DNA from: Polyangia bacterium
GTDB taxonomy: Bacteria; Myxococcota_A; Polyangia; Polyangiales; Sandaracinaceae
NCBI GenBank assembly: GCA_030426845.1
Contig: JAUHXR010000011.1
Location: 1 to 63,353, forward strand
Direction of reading: 5' to 3'
DNA length: 63,353 nt
Positions 45,029-54,096 of the stretch are shown here, piece after piece. Under the pieces are notes generated by a model, which saw nothing but the letters and a program-made list of their open reading frames with translations, searched no databases and was not told the origin of the DNA. The stretch's first letter is position 1, and every line of letters starts with the position of its first letter. Made by a program: the position numbers and the translations under genes.

Positions 45029-45390
45029 GCTCCCTCGTGGATGCACGCCGCGTGCCCTCGAGGCGCCGTCACGAAATCACGACGGTTTTCGCGAACCGGC
45101 CCTCCGCGCGGTGTCTCGGGTGCCTCAGGCTGTACGCACCGGTTCGCGGCGGGTCCGTCGCACCATGACTCGGCTGTCGTGGTGCCCTGACCCCATCGTG
45201 GGTCGCGGCCGCCAGATCCCCGCGCCGATGGCCGGCCCGAAATACCGCCACACGCTCGACCATACGAGCAGGGTCTCCCCAGCAGGCACAGGGTTCCCCT
45301 CGGGGCACAGGGTCTCCCCGGCAGGCACAGGGTCTCCCCGGCAGGCACAGGGTTCCCCTGGGGGCACATTGTGCGATCCTCCGCGAGCCC
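45029..45390. other. Intergenic region upstream of the SLC12-like transporter
   Basis: 362 bp with no supported gene. Its right end is occupied by a five-unit 19/20-bp repeat that ends 22 bp before the transporter start codon. A near-palindromic CATGACTCGGCTGTCG segment lies near 45163. It must contain the promoters of both the small leftward gene and the transporter. Confidence 0.6.
45271..45368 (+). repeat. Five-unit 19/20-bp repeat just upstream of the SLC12-like gene
   Basis: Two alternating unit types: A, GGGTCTCCCCGGCAGGCACA (45271, 45310, 45330) and B, GGGTTCCCCTCGGGGCACA (45291, 45350), in the order A B A A B. Type B contains a small hairpin (CCCC loop GGGG). The array fills the 5' leader or core promoter region, with the GTG start at 45391. 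Confidence 0.9.
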
Positions 45391-47646
45391 GTGGCGAAAC
45401 CCTCCGACAAGAACACCCCGCCCCCGACCGAGGGAGGCGGCGGGCGGTTCGGGACCTTCAGCGGGGTCTTCACGCCGTCGATCCTGACGATCCTCGGCGT
45501 CGTCATGTACATGCGCCTCGGCTGGGTCACCGGCCAGGCGGGCCTCGGGATGGCGCTCGGGATCGTGGTGGTCGCCCACCTCATCTCGCTCGCCACCGGG
45601 CTGAGCGTCTCGAGCATCGCGACCAACCGCACGGTCGGCGCGGGCGGCGCCTACTTCATGATCAGCCGCGCGCTCGGCGGCCCGGCCGGCGCCGCGATCG
45701 GCATCCCGCTGTTCTTCGCCCAGGCGCTGAGCGTCACCTTCTACATCGTCGGCTTCAGCGAGTCGCTCCTGCAGCTGATCCCCGAGGCCTACCACGGCTA
45801 CGCGCCGCCCTGGCTCATCGGCACGATCATCAACGTCCTGATCAGCGGCCTCGCGCTCAAGAGCGCGGACCTCGCGATCAAGGCGCAGTACGTCGTGATG
45901 GTCGCGATCATCGCGTCGCTCGTCGCGGTCTTCACCGGTCGCGTCGACGGCTTCCCGGCCGAGATCGAGTGGCTCAACACGTCCGAGGGCGTGGAGACGC
46001 CGCAGTTCATCTTCGCCGCGTTCTTCCCCGCCGTGACCGGGATCATGGCCGGCGTGTCGATGTCGGGGGACCTCAAGGACGCGCGCAAGTCGCTCCCCGT
46101 CGGCACGCTGCTCGCGATCCTCGTCGGGTTCATCGTCTACATGGCGATCCCGATCTGGCTCGCGCTCAACTACTCGAACGAGTTCCTGATCGAGCACAGC
46201 GACGCGATCTTCCAGCTCGCGAGCGTCCCCGCGCTGATCTACGTCGGCGTCTGGGGCGCAACCCTCTCGAGCGCGCTCGGCAGCGTCCTGACGGCCCCGC
46301 GCACCCTCCAGGCCCTCGCCCAGGAGGGGCTCATGCCCCGCTTCCTCGGCAAGGGTTACGGCAAGGACAACGAGCCGCGCATCGGCTACGCGCTCACGTT
46401 CCTCCTCGCGCAGACCGGCATCGTCCTCGGGGACCTCGACGCGATCGCGCCGGTCCTCACGATGTTCTTCCTCGCGACCTACGGCGTGACCAACATCGCG
46501 TGCGGCCTCCAGCGCTGGGCCGCGAGCCCGAGCTTCCGCCCGACCTTCAAGGTCCCCGCGTGGATCAGCCTCGCGGGCGGCGCGGCCTGCTTCTACGTGA
46601 TGAGCATGATCGACGTCGTGTCGATGATCGCCGCGCTCGTCATCTGCGGCCTCATCTTCGCGATCGCCCAGCGCCGCGCGCTCGGCGCCACCTACGGCGA
46701 CGCGCGCCACGGCATCTGGAGCGCGCTGGTCCGGAGCGCGCTGCACCGCCTGCGCCGCGTCGAGTTCCACGCCCTCAACTGGCGCCCCAACCTCATCATC
46801 TTCGGCGGCGACCCGGAGAAGCGCCCGCACCTCCTGCACATCGGCAGCTCGCTCGTGCAGGACCGCGGCGTGGTGACCTACTTCAACCTGCTCAAGGGCA
46901 AGATCGCCGATCTCGCGGACCGCCGCCGCGCGATCTTCAACGAGGTCGAGCCGACGATCGCCGACCGGTTCGCGAACGTCTTCTTCAAGGTCGACATCGT
47001 CGACGACATCTTCCGCGGCACGGTCACCACCGCCCAGAGCTACGGCGTCGGCGCGTTCGAGGCGAACGCGGTGATGCTCGGCTGGTCCGAGAAGAAGGAG
47101 CGCGCCGGCGAGTACCTGCGGATGCTCCGCGACCTCGTCCTCCTCGACCGCGCGCTCCTCGTCGTCCGCTACCACCCCGACAAGAAGCTCGGCGAGGGCA
47201 AGGAGCTCCACGTCTGGCTCGGCGGCGATGAGCGGACCGAGGCGATGCTGCTGCTGTTCTCGACCCTCCTGACCGCGCACTACCGCTGGTCGAAGATGAA
47301 GATCACCGTCTTCGCGGTTGCGGAGACCGACGAGGATCGCTCCAGGACCCAGGCTCACCTCAACGACCTGCTCGCCGAGGCGCGCATCGAGGCCACCACC
47401 CGCGTCGTCCTCCGCCAGGGCCGCACCCTCCCGCAGCTCATGCACGTCGAGTCGGAGGACGCCGACTTCGCCCTCGTCGGCTTCGCCCTCCCGGACATCG
47501 AGGAGGAGGCCGGCTACCGCGACCCGGCCCGCATCGCCCAGTGGGTCGACGAGACCAACGCGATCTTCGACGAGCTGCCGACCACGATCCTGATCCACAG
47601 CGCCTCGAGCTTCGAAGCCGAGCAGGTCCTGCTGGATCGGGAGTAA
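45391..47646 (+). CDS. SLC12-type cation-chloride cotransporter / APC-family permease
   Basis: 751 residues, including a 12-helix APC-fold domain (about 20-430, with TFSGVFTPSILTILGVVMYM, NRTVGAGGAYFMISRALG and GVWGATLSSALGSVLTAPR) and a large cytoplasmic C-domain (about 455-751, NWRPNLIIFGGDPEKRPHLL) as in bacterial and eukaryotic cation-chloride cotransporters. It should move K+/Na+ with Cl-, or amino acids, across the inner membrane. The GTG start has no clear Shine-Dalgarno sequence and is preceded by a repeat array. Confidence 0.88.
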   Translation: MAKPSDKNTPPPTEGGGGRFGTFSGVFTPSILTILGVVMYMRLGWVTGQAGLGMALGIVVVAHLISLATGLSVSSIATNRTVGAGGAYFMISRALGGPAGAAIGIPLFFAQALSVTFYIVGFSESLLQLIPEAYHGYAPPWLIGTIINVLISGLALKSADLAIKAQYVVMVAIIASLVAVFTGRVDGFPAEIEWLNTSEGVETPQFIFAAFFPAVTGIMAGVSMSGDLKDARKSLPVGTLLAILVGFIVYMAIPIWLALNYSNEFLIEHSDAIFQLASVPALIYVGVWGATLSSALGSVLTAPRTLQALAQEGLMPRFLGKGYGKDNEPRIGYALTFLLAQTGIVLGDLDAIAPVLTMFFLATYGVTNIACGLQRWAASPSFRPTFKVPAWISLAGGAACFYVMSMIDVVSMIAALVICGLIFAIAQRRALGATYGDARHGIWSALVRSALHRLRRVEFHALNWRPNLIIFGGDPEKRPHLLHIGSSLVQDRGVVTYFNLLKGKIADLADRRRAIFNEVEPTIADRFANVFFKVDIVDDIFRGTVTTAQSYGVGAFEANAVMLGWSEKKERAGEYLRMLRDLVLLDRALLVVRYHPDKKLGEGKELHVWLGGDERTEAMLLLFSTLLTAHYRWSKMKITVFAVAETDEDRSRTQAHLNDLLAEARIEATTRVVLRQGRTLPQLMHVESEDADFALVGFALPDIEEEAGYRDPARIAQWVDETNAIFDELPTTILIHSASSFEAEQVLLDRE

Positions 47647-47763
47647 GCCCCCGCAACTTCCCGTGCCCGTGCCGTGCCCGGCCCGTGCCCGTACAGGACG
47701 CCCCAGCGACCACCCGAGGGGCTGGGCCGAACGACTCGAGCTCTCGCTCCCCGCGCGGCCCCG

Positions 47764-48834
47764 TCACGCCGTCGCGAGATAGAACCCCCCGCTGTGCCGC
47801 GTCAGCGCCTCCCCGATCGGCGCGTTCGCCGGCGTCCCGCCGACCATGTTGCGGATGCGCCACCCGACGCAGAGACACTCCGCCGCGCTCCGCTGCGGCG
47901 GACGGATGTCGTTCGCCTCGGCGATCAGGACCCCGTCCATGTACGTCCGGTACGCCCCGCTCCGCGGGCCCCCCGTGCCGAGGTCGGCGACCACGTCGTA
48001 GGTCACCCAGCGCCCGAGCGGGTTGAGCGTGCGCTCGCCGGAGAGCGTGTGCCCGAAGCTGCTCGTCTGGGTCGCGAAGCTCCCGAGCATGCGCAAATAG
48101 TTCTCTCCGCTCGAAGTCTCCGGACGCATCATGTTGACCCCCCACCCGTCGGTCGAGCCGAGCGCGCGCGACACGCTCAGGTTGCTCGACGCCGACTCCA
48201 CGTAGCCGCGCGCGATCCAGGCGCGCCCGCCGAACAGGTGGTGCCGCTTGCCGCCCGCGTAGCGGTCCAGGCTCGCGTCCCACGCGCGCGTGTGCCCGGT
48301 CGTCCACTCGTGGTAGCGGAGGTGGTAGTAGCGCGTGGTCGAGTTGTCGTGCGCGATGATCGTGGACCACAGCCCGATCGGCTCGCAGATGTCTCCCACC
48401 CCGAGCCGCTCAGTGAACGCCGCGCGCCCGTCCGGCGCGGCCTCCATCGACGCCCGGCGCCACGGGTAGGTCCCGCTGCCGCTCCGCGCCCGGTCCCAGT
48501 TGTCCTCGATCACCGCCTCCGTGACCTCGCCCGTGTCGTGCGAGTGCAGCACGTTCCACGCGCGCCCCTCGGGGGCCGGCTGAAACCGCTCGTAGGCCCA
48601 CCCCGTCGACGGTCCCGCGTCCGCCCCCGCGCCCGCGTCCGCGCCGGCCCCCGCGTCGCCCACCGGCGCCCCGCCGTCGATCGACACCCCGCCCGCGTCG
48701 CCGGTCCCCCCGTCGAATCCCCCGACCCCCGACCCGCCGTCGCCCGCCCCCGCGTCGTCCGCGCCGCCCGGCGCACCGACGCACCCCGCGAGCGCCCCCG
48801 CGCCCAGCAGCCCCAACACCTTCCGTCGCCTCAT
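47764..48834 (-). CDS. Lipoprotein with ConA-like polysaccharide-lyase-type domain
   Basis: 356 residues. Lipobox GAGALAGC, then a long Gly/Ala/Asp linker (about 20-75, GADAGAGADAG-type) as on other surface lipoproteins here. The domain (about 80-350) has RYYHLRYHEW and GRWVTYDVVAD...GAYRTYMDGVL, resembling the jelly-roll of family-14-like polysaccharide lyases or ConA-like lectins/glucanases. Catalytic residues cannot be assigned. Convergent with the transporter gene. Confidence 0.68.
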   Translation of the reverse strand: MRRRKVLGLLGAGALAGCVGAPGGADDAGAGDGGSGVGGFDGGTGDAGGVSIDGGAPVGDAGAGADAGAGADAGPSTGWAYERFQPAPEGRAWNVLHSHDTGEVTEAVIEDNWDRARSGSGTYPWRRASMEAAPDGRAAFTERLGVGDICEPIGLWSTIIAHDNSTTRYYHLRYHEWTTGHTRAWDASLDRYAGGKRHHLFGGRAWIARGYVESASSNLSVSRALGSTDGWGVNMMRPETSSGENYLRMLGSFATQTSSFGHTLSGERTLNPLGRWVTYDVVADLGTGGPRSGAYRTYMDGVLIAEANDIRPPQRSAAECLCVGWRIRNMVGGTPANAPIGEALTRHSGGFYLATA

Positions 48835-48913
48835 CGCGCCCAGGCTACGTCGGCGTGTCCGCGCGGACGGTTGGATGTTTTGCGCGCATCTCCACGAGCC
48901 CCGCCGCGCGCCG

Positions 48914-50536
48914 TCACCCCTTGTTCCACGGCGTCAGATCGCCGAGCTCATCGAACCGCGGCAGCTCGCCCTCGATCCGCAGCGCCCGGTCGTCGATCAC
49001 CAGGAACGCCCGCGGCGCCCGCACCGGGAAGCGGAGCCTCGCCAGCGCCGCGTCGCTGAGCCCGTGCCGCGACAGCCACCCGCGCATCGCCGCGATCGCG
49101 CCCGGGTAGGCGCTGCGGACCGAGCGAACCGCCGTCGGGAAGCGCCCGCTCATCTCCTCGAGCCACGCGATCGCTCCGTCCACCGGCGGATCGACGATCC
49201 GCGTCGGCCCGCGCCAGCCCGACGTGTAGGCGTGCAGCACTCCGTCGAAGTCGACCACGAGGTGGGCCACGTCCTCGAGCGCCTCGTCCGGCGCCTCCGC
49301 GAACAGCCGCGCCTTGGCCGCCGCGAGCTCCGCGTCGTCGATCGCCCCGCGGTCGTGGAGGGCCACCACCGCCTCGAGCGCGTCCACCAGCGAGCCGACC
49401 CGCCGCCGCTCGAGCGCGTCGAGCGCAGCCGCGATCCGCGCCGCGACGCCCGCGTCCCAGCGCGCCGCATCGGACGCAACCTCGCTTGCGACATGCGGCC
49501 CCGGCTCCGGCTCCACCTCCGGCCCCGGCTCCACATCCGGCTCCGGCTCCGGCCCCGGCTCCGGCTCCACCTCCGGCCCCGGCTCCACCTCCATCAGCCC
49601 CGCCGCCGCCTTCGCCGCCGCCACGAGCTCGGGATCCGCCTCCCAGTCGAGCTCCTCCTCCCACGGCTCGTCGACGAAGTAGACCGCCTCGGGGTCGACG
49701 TGATCGATGTACTCCTTGTCCGGATCCTCGCCGCGGATCGCGCTCGGGATCCCCTCCGGCGGCCGCCGCGGCGCGAGATCGAGCCGCGGCGCGCGGGCGA
49801 TGATCCCCTCCGCCACCGGATCGAGGATCGCCCCCGGCCGGCTGAACGCCTCGCGCGGCCAGTCGCGGTGCGGCACCGCGGGCAGCGCGTAGGTCGCGGC
49901 CGGGCTCTTCATCGACGGATCGATCGTGAAGTGCGCGTGCGCCTCGGCCCAGCTCCAGACCCGCGCCCAGTCCTCGGCCGCGACCGGCGTCGCGAGCGGC
50001 ATGCACAGCCGGAAGCGCGGGTGGTCTGGCCGGTGCGACCACGTCGTGTACACGAGGTGGAACCACGCGCTCCACGTCGTGCTCGCCTCGCGGATCGACG
50101 TGCCGTCGTCGTAGTCGAGCACCAGGCACGACACGTGGGTCACCCCCGCCGCGCCGCGGTGATCGGCGCCCGGCCGGTAGAGCGCGGGCGACCACAGCCT
50201 CAGGTCGCGCTTCGCGCTCTTGTAGGCCTCGGTCACCATCTGCTCGGCCTCCTCGACGAGCGCGCGCGCGGGGTCCTCGCCCGCCCGCCGGGCCGCGTCC
50301 ATCGCCTTGGCGAGCTTGCCCATGAACTTGCCGCGCGGCGCGGCGCCGCCCTCGAGCCCGCGCTGCGCCTGACGGATCCGCGCGACCTCGCGCTCGATCT
50401 TCGCCGCCGTCTCGAGCTTCACCTCGAAGCGCCGGAGCGCCGCCGTGAGCTCCGGCAGCGTCAAGACCTCGTTCTCGGGCGTGGTGTCGAACACCCGCAG
50501 GAACGTGCACACCGGCAGGAGCAGCGGGCCCGTCAC
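48914..50536 (-). CDS. PrimPol-like domain fused to HAD phosphatase domain
   Basis: 540 residues from GTG 50536 (GTGA overlap). About 130-235 resemble archaeo-eukaryotic primase-polymerase folds of replication initiators: Asp141/Asp143 in LVLDYDDG, TTWSHRPDHPRFRL with His168, and TYALPAVP near 220. A Glu/Pro linker (about 325-360, PEPEPD) leads to a HAD domain (427-540): catalytic DFDGVLHAYTSGW (Asp429, Asp431), a Ser/Arg region (VRSVRS) and IDDRALRIEG, ending LTPWNKG, close to phage-type polynucleotide phosphatases. No helicase domain. An unusual pairing; nucleic-acid repair or plasmid-like replication is inferred. Confidence 0.68.
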   Translation of the reverse strand: MTGPLLLPVCTFLRVFDTTPENEVLTLPELTAALRRFEVKLETAAKIEREVARIRQAQRGLEGGAAPRGKFMGKLAKAMDAARRAGEDPARALVEEAEQMVTEAYKSAKRDLRLWSPALYRPGADHRGAAGVTHVSCLVLDYDDGTSIREASTTWSAWFHLVYTTWSHRPDHPRFRLCMPLATPVAAEDWARVWSWAEAHAHFTIDPSMKSPAATYALPAVPHRDWPREAFSRPGAILDPVAEGIIARAPRLDLAPRRPPEGIPSAIRGEDPDKEYIDHVDPEAVYFVDEPWEEELDWEADPELVAAAKAAAGLMEVEPGPEVEPEPGPEPEPDVEPGPEVEPEPGPHVASEVASDAARWDAGVAARIAAALDALERRRVGSLVDALEAVVALHDRGAIDDAELAAAKARLFAEAPDEALEDVAHLVVDFDGVLHAYTSGWRGPTRIVDPPVDGAIAWLEEMSGRFPTAVRSVRSAYPGAIAAMRGWLSRHGLSDAALARLRFPVRAPRAFLVIDDRALRIEGELPRFDELGDLTPWNKG

Positions 50537-52155
50537 TCTCGCCGCGCCTCCGCGAGCGCGCCCCAGAGGTGCCCGCCCTCGGCGTCCACCACCGCGAGCG
50601 CGTGGCCGATGCGCGCGGCCACCACGTAGCGCCCCGGGCGCCCCTCGAGGAACACCACCGCACCCGGCCCGAGCTCCTGCGCGCGCACCTCGTCCTCGTC
50701 GACCCACTGGTCGACCCCGTCGCTCCGGGCCACCCGCACCCGGCCGGGCTCGCTCTCCACCGCGAGCCCGGGCCGCCACGCGCCCTCGCTGCGGACGTCG
50801 ACCCACGCCCCCGGCGGGATCTCGTAGCGCCTCCCTTCGCCCTCGCGGTGGGCTCCGTCGATCGCGATCCGCACCCGCGCCGCGCTCGTCCAGCGCGAGT
50901 CGAGCCCGTCGACCTTCAAGGCCGGCCCCACCCGCGCGAGCACGGTGGCCGGCCGGTAGCGCGCCCCGTCGAACACCTCGACCGCGTCGCCCTCGGCGAG
51001 CTCGGGCGCGAGCACGTCCCGCCGGCCGACCCAGTCCGCGGCGCCGTCCGCGTAGATGACGAAGGCGCGCCCGCGCCGCACCCGCGCGACGACCGCGAGC
51101 TGGAACCAGCGAGAGCCCTCGCCGAGCCGCGCGAGGACCTGGGTGCCGACGTAGAGCGGCGCGTAGGGTCGGCTCGGCGCTCCCGGCGGTGGCTCCGTGG
51201 CCGCGTCGCTCGCGCGCGCGGTGCCCTCCCCCCGGTGCTCGAGCTGCGGCTCCTCGTGCACCACCCCGAGCGGAGCCTGCAGCGCCCCCGGCGGCGCGAG
51301 CGGCACCCCGACGAGGTAGAGCGTCGCGATCGCGAGGCCCCCCGCGCCGAGCCAGGTCATCCCCGCGAGGCTCCACCCCGAGGCGCGCGGCCGCACCCTC
51401 GCGCGGGCCCTCCCCCGCCAGCGGCTCGCGCGCACCGCCGGGTCGCTCGACGCCGCGATGATCAGCCCCGCCGCCTCGAGGAGCCGCCCGCCGCACCGAC
51501 CGCAGTCCCGCTCGGCAGCCTCGTCGGCCTCGCGCGCGAGCAGCGGCGCGTCGCACCGCGGGCAACGCTCGCTGACACGCCGCTCACGCGCCTCGGCCAC
51601 GTCCGCCTGGATCGCCCGCCGCGCCCTCCGCCAGGCGAGCGCGGGCCCGAGGAGCAGCAGCGCCGCGAGGGCGCCGGAGACCCCCCACGCCACGACCGGC
51701 GCCTCGAGCGCCCCGCCGACCCGCACCCCGAGCGCGACCATCGTCCCGGCGACGACCAGCGACGCGACCGCGAGCAGCCCCTCCTCCGCGAGCGTCGGCC
51801 CCGCCCGACGCCCGGCCTCGCGCCAGCCCCGCAGAGCCTCCGCGCGCCAGGCGTCAGCGCGCCTTGCGACCTCGCGCGGTGGCGACCCGGACCCGGACCC
51901 GGACCCGGACCCGGACCCGGACCCGGACCCGGACCCGGACCCGGACCCGGACCCGGACCCGGACCCGGACCCGGACCCGGACCCGGACCCCGACCCGGAC
52001 CCGGACCCGGACCCGGACCCGGACCCGGACCCGGACCCGGACCCGGACCCGGACCCGGACCCGGACCCGTCACGCGAAGACGCTTCGCGCGACGCCCCCG
52101 AGGGCGCGGCCTCCTCGCGCGCGGCCGCCTCGCGCGGAGGCGTCGGCTCGCTCAC
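50533..52155 (-). CDS. Membrane protein with (GS)n tract, zinc ribbon and SH3-like repeats
   Basis: 540 residues from GTG 52155, overlapping the VanY gene stop (GTGA). An N-terminal Ser/Gly-rich tail (about 30-91) is a perfect Gly-Ser alternation from DNA hexamers. Two hydrophobic helices (about 110-165) follow, then a zinc-ribbon (CPRCDAPLL...CGRCGGRL), a third helix (about 245-268) and a C-terminal series of Tudor/SH3-like strands (VLARLGEGSRWFQLAVV, VFDGARYRPATVLARVG, ASVDVRSEGAWRPGLAV-type). Neighbours are a PrimPol-HAD gene and a VanY gene, all overlapping. Role unknown. Confidence 0.68.
   Translation of the reverse strand: MSEPTPPREAAAREEAAPSGASREASSRDGSGSGSGSGSGSGSGSGSGSGSGSGSGSGSGSGSGSGSGSGSGSGSGSGSGSGSGSGSGSGSPPREVARRADAWRAEALRGWREAGRRAGPTLAEEGLLAVASLVVAGTMVALGVRVGGALEAPVVAWGVSGALAALLLLGPALAWRRARRAIQADVAEARERRVSERCPRCDAPLLAREADEAAERDCGRCGGRLLEAAGLIIAASSDPAVRASRWRGRARARVRPRASGWSLAGMTWLGAGGLAIATLYLVGVPLAPPGALQAPLGVVHEEPQLEHRGEGTARASDAATEPPPGAPSRPYAPLYVGTQVLARLGEGSRWFQLAVVARVRRGRAFVIYADGAADWVGRRDVLAPELAEGDAVEVFDGARYRPATVLARVGPALKVDGLDSRWTSAARVRIAIDGAHREGEGRRYEIPPGAWVDVRSEGAWRPGLAVESEPGRVRVARSDGVDQWVDEDEVRAQELGPGAVVFLEGRPGRYVVAARIGHALAVVDAEGGHLWGALAEARRE
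51884..52069 (+). repeat. 31 tandem copies of a GACCCG hexamer
   Basis: An uninterrupted 186-bp run of the hexamer GACCCG with a single G-to-C change at 51991. On the minus strand it reads GGG-TCC, giving an exact Gly-Ser alternation. The one change is synonymous (Ser TCC to TCG). Length variation would alter only the linker and keep the frame. Confidence 0.95.
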
Positions 52156-53603
52156 GGCGCGCGCCCGCGGAACAGCGCGCGCGCCCGGCGGCCCTCCGCG
52201 AGCCCCACCCGCACGCGGGTCCCCGGCGCGACTCCGTCGAGCGGCACCCGCACCGTCAGCTCGCCCGGCGCGGCCACGATCCGCTCCGCGAGCCCGTTGG
52301 CGATCCCCGTACGCGACGGCGCGACGAGGGCCGCGCTCCACGGCCAGTCGTCGCGGTCGTCGAACCCGATGACTAGGCGGTGTGCACCCTCCAGCGGCGT
52401 GAAGGTCCGCGGCCCGATCCCCGGCAGCTCGGCCCCGCGCCGCCCGCGCCGGTAGCGCACGCCCGACGCCTCGGTGATCACCGGCGGCTGGGTGAACGTG
52501 TTGGCCGGCACCGCGACCCGCGCCTCCACGATCAGCGCCTCGCCCTCGCGGAGCAGCCGCGCAGACACGAACCGCGGCGGCCCCTCCGCCCCACGCGGCG
52601 CGCCGTCTTCCCCGAGCGCGAGGGCGGGCGCCTCGCACGGCCCCTCCGCCGCCTCGAGGGTCGCGCAGCGATCGCAGTTGCAGCCGTCGCACACCGGGGC
52701 CGTGACCCGCGCCTCGGCCGATGACGACCGCTGCCCGAGCCACTGCCCGAGCGTGAGCTCGCCGAGCGTCCCCGGCCCGCTCGCCTCGCGCGCCGCCTCA
52801 AACCGTGCCGCCGCCTCGACCCCGACGAAGCGTAGGTGCCATGGCTCGTAGCGGTAGCCGGTGCGCGGATCGATCCGCGCCTCCTCGCCCGCGCAGCTCG
52901 AGCCTTCGCGCCGGTAGTCGGGGTGGAGTGGGTAGCTCAGCACGAACCCGTGCTCGGCCGCGTGCTCCGCGATCCACTGCCCGCCGGGCGAGCACCCGTA
53001 GCCCTCGCGCCACTTGTCGCCGTCGTTGGTCCACGCGTAGGTGAACAGATCGATCGTCGTCCCGAGCTGATGCTCGCTGTGCCCCGGCAGCGCGCTGCTC
53101 GTCGTCGCGTCGCAGAACCCTCCGTCGGCGGCCCAGCCGAGGAACGTCGAGCACTGCACCCGGTAGTCACGGAACGCCGAGCCCACGTGCGGCCGGTGCC
53201 CGTCCTCCCGCATCGCCGTCGCGAGCGCGCGGTAGGCCCGGGCCGCCTCGCGCCGCAGACACTGATGCGCCGGCGGCGTGCAGCGGTGGGGACGCGCCGG
53301 CCGCATCGTCTCGAGGTCCACCAGATCGCGCGGCGCGTAGTCCGGCGGCAGCGCCCCGGCCGGCGTCCGATCGACCCGCGCCAGCAGATCGTCCCCGTCC
53401 ACCGCGCCCTCGGGCCGGAACACGTCGGACAGCGCCACGAAGTGCCCCGCGCGGTTGGCCCGGCACAGCCCCGTGCACCGCGACGGCAGGTCCTGCGCCG
53501 ACGCGGCCAGCCCGACGAGCAGCAGCCCCACCGCGCCGAGCGCGAGCGCCACCCCCGCGCGGGGAGGAGCCCAGGAGAGCCAGCCGATCCTGCGACGCGC
53601 CAT
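52152..53603 (-). CDS. VanY-type D-Ala-D-Ala carboxypeptidase with extra C-terminal domain
   Basis: 483 residues from ATG 53603. Signal or anchor helix (about 16-36). The zinc peptidase domain (about 90-290) shows SAFRDYRVQ, SALPGHSEHQLGTTIDL (zinc His and Asp) and EPWHLRFV (catalytic Glu, zinc His), the VanY/DacY pattern. A Cys-rich link (VCDGCNCDRC) follows, then a beta-rich domain (about 340-480) of unknown type. It would trim the terminal D-Ala of peptidoglycan stem peptides. Upstream gene of the three-gene overlapping set. Confidence 0.87.
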   Translation of the reverse strand: MARRRIGWLSWAPPRAGVALALGAVGLLLVGLAASAQDLPSRCTGLCRANRAGHFVALSDVFRPEGAVDGDDLLARVDRTPAGALPPDYAPRDLVDLETMRPARPHRCTPPAHQCLRREAARAYRALATAMREDGHRPHVGSAFRDYRVQCSTFLGWAADGGFCDATTSSALPGHSEHQLGTTIDLFTYAWTNDGDKWREGYGCSPGGQWIAEHAAEHGFVLSYPLHPDYRREGSSCAGEEARIDPRTGYRYEPWHLRFVGVEAAARFEAAREASGPGTLGELTLGQWLGQRSSSAEARVTAPVCDGCNCDRCATLEAAEGPCEAPALALGEDGAPRGAEGPPRFVSARLLREGEALIVEARVAVPANTFTQPPVITEASGVRYRRGRRGAELPGIGPRTFTPLEGAHRLVIGFDDRDDWPWSAALVAPSRTGIANGLAERIVAAPGELTVRVPLDGVAPGTRVRVGLAEGRRARALFRGRAP

Positions 53604-54096
53604 CGCGGCACTGAGTGGACCACCGGGTCGGGGGCCGCGCAAGAACCCGCGCCGGGAGGCCCGGAGCGGCCGCCATCCCGAGCACGCGGGCCCATCCCGC
53701 CTCGTGCACGTCCACTTCCTCGTGCACCTGCAGGTACTCCGTGCGCCTCCTCGTCCTGCGCTGGGGCGGCCTGGCGTGGGCCTGCGTGTACCCGGGAGGA
53801 CAGGAGGCCGGGAGCTCCTGTGCGCGGAAGCTTCGGAGAGCTCTCCCCCCGTTGACCGCACCACACCGAGCGCGGGGTCGGTCACACCTCACGTGCACGG
53901 GACGCGAGGAGGCCCGGAGAGAGGAGCGTGCACCAATCGCGGGGACCGTGGTCGCGCAGTCCGTGGCCGCACAGTCCGTGGTCGCACAGTCCGTGGTCGC
54001 ACAGTCCGTGGTCGCACAGTCCGTGGTCGCACAGTCCGTGGCCGCACAGTCCGTGGTCGCACAGCCCGCAAGACACATCTCGGCTGCACCTCGGGC
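53604..54096. other. Intergenic region between LysR and VanY genes
   Basis: 493 bp with no credible gene. It holds a CTCGTGCAC-rich stretch around 53700-53745, the likely promoter of the VanY operon, and an eight-unit 15-bp array at 53951-54070 just beyond the LysR gene end. Frames opened by the 15-bp repeat encode only Cys/Thr/Asp pentapeptides and are not supported. Confidence 0.6.
53951..54070 (+). repeat. Eight-unit 15-bp intergenic tandem array
   Basis: Units GTCGCACAGTCCGTG (GCC variants in two, and diverged edge units) repeat eight times with exact 15-bp period between the ends of the LysR gene (54097) and the VanY operon. No spacers, so not CRISPR. Confidence 0.92.

Noticed and set aside
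53951-54070. CRISPR-like regular array
   Set aside because: Units are adjacent with no unique spacers and no cas genes nearby.
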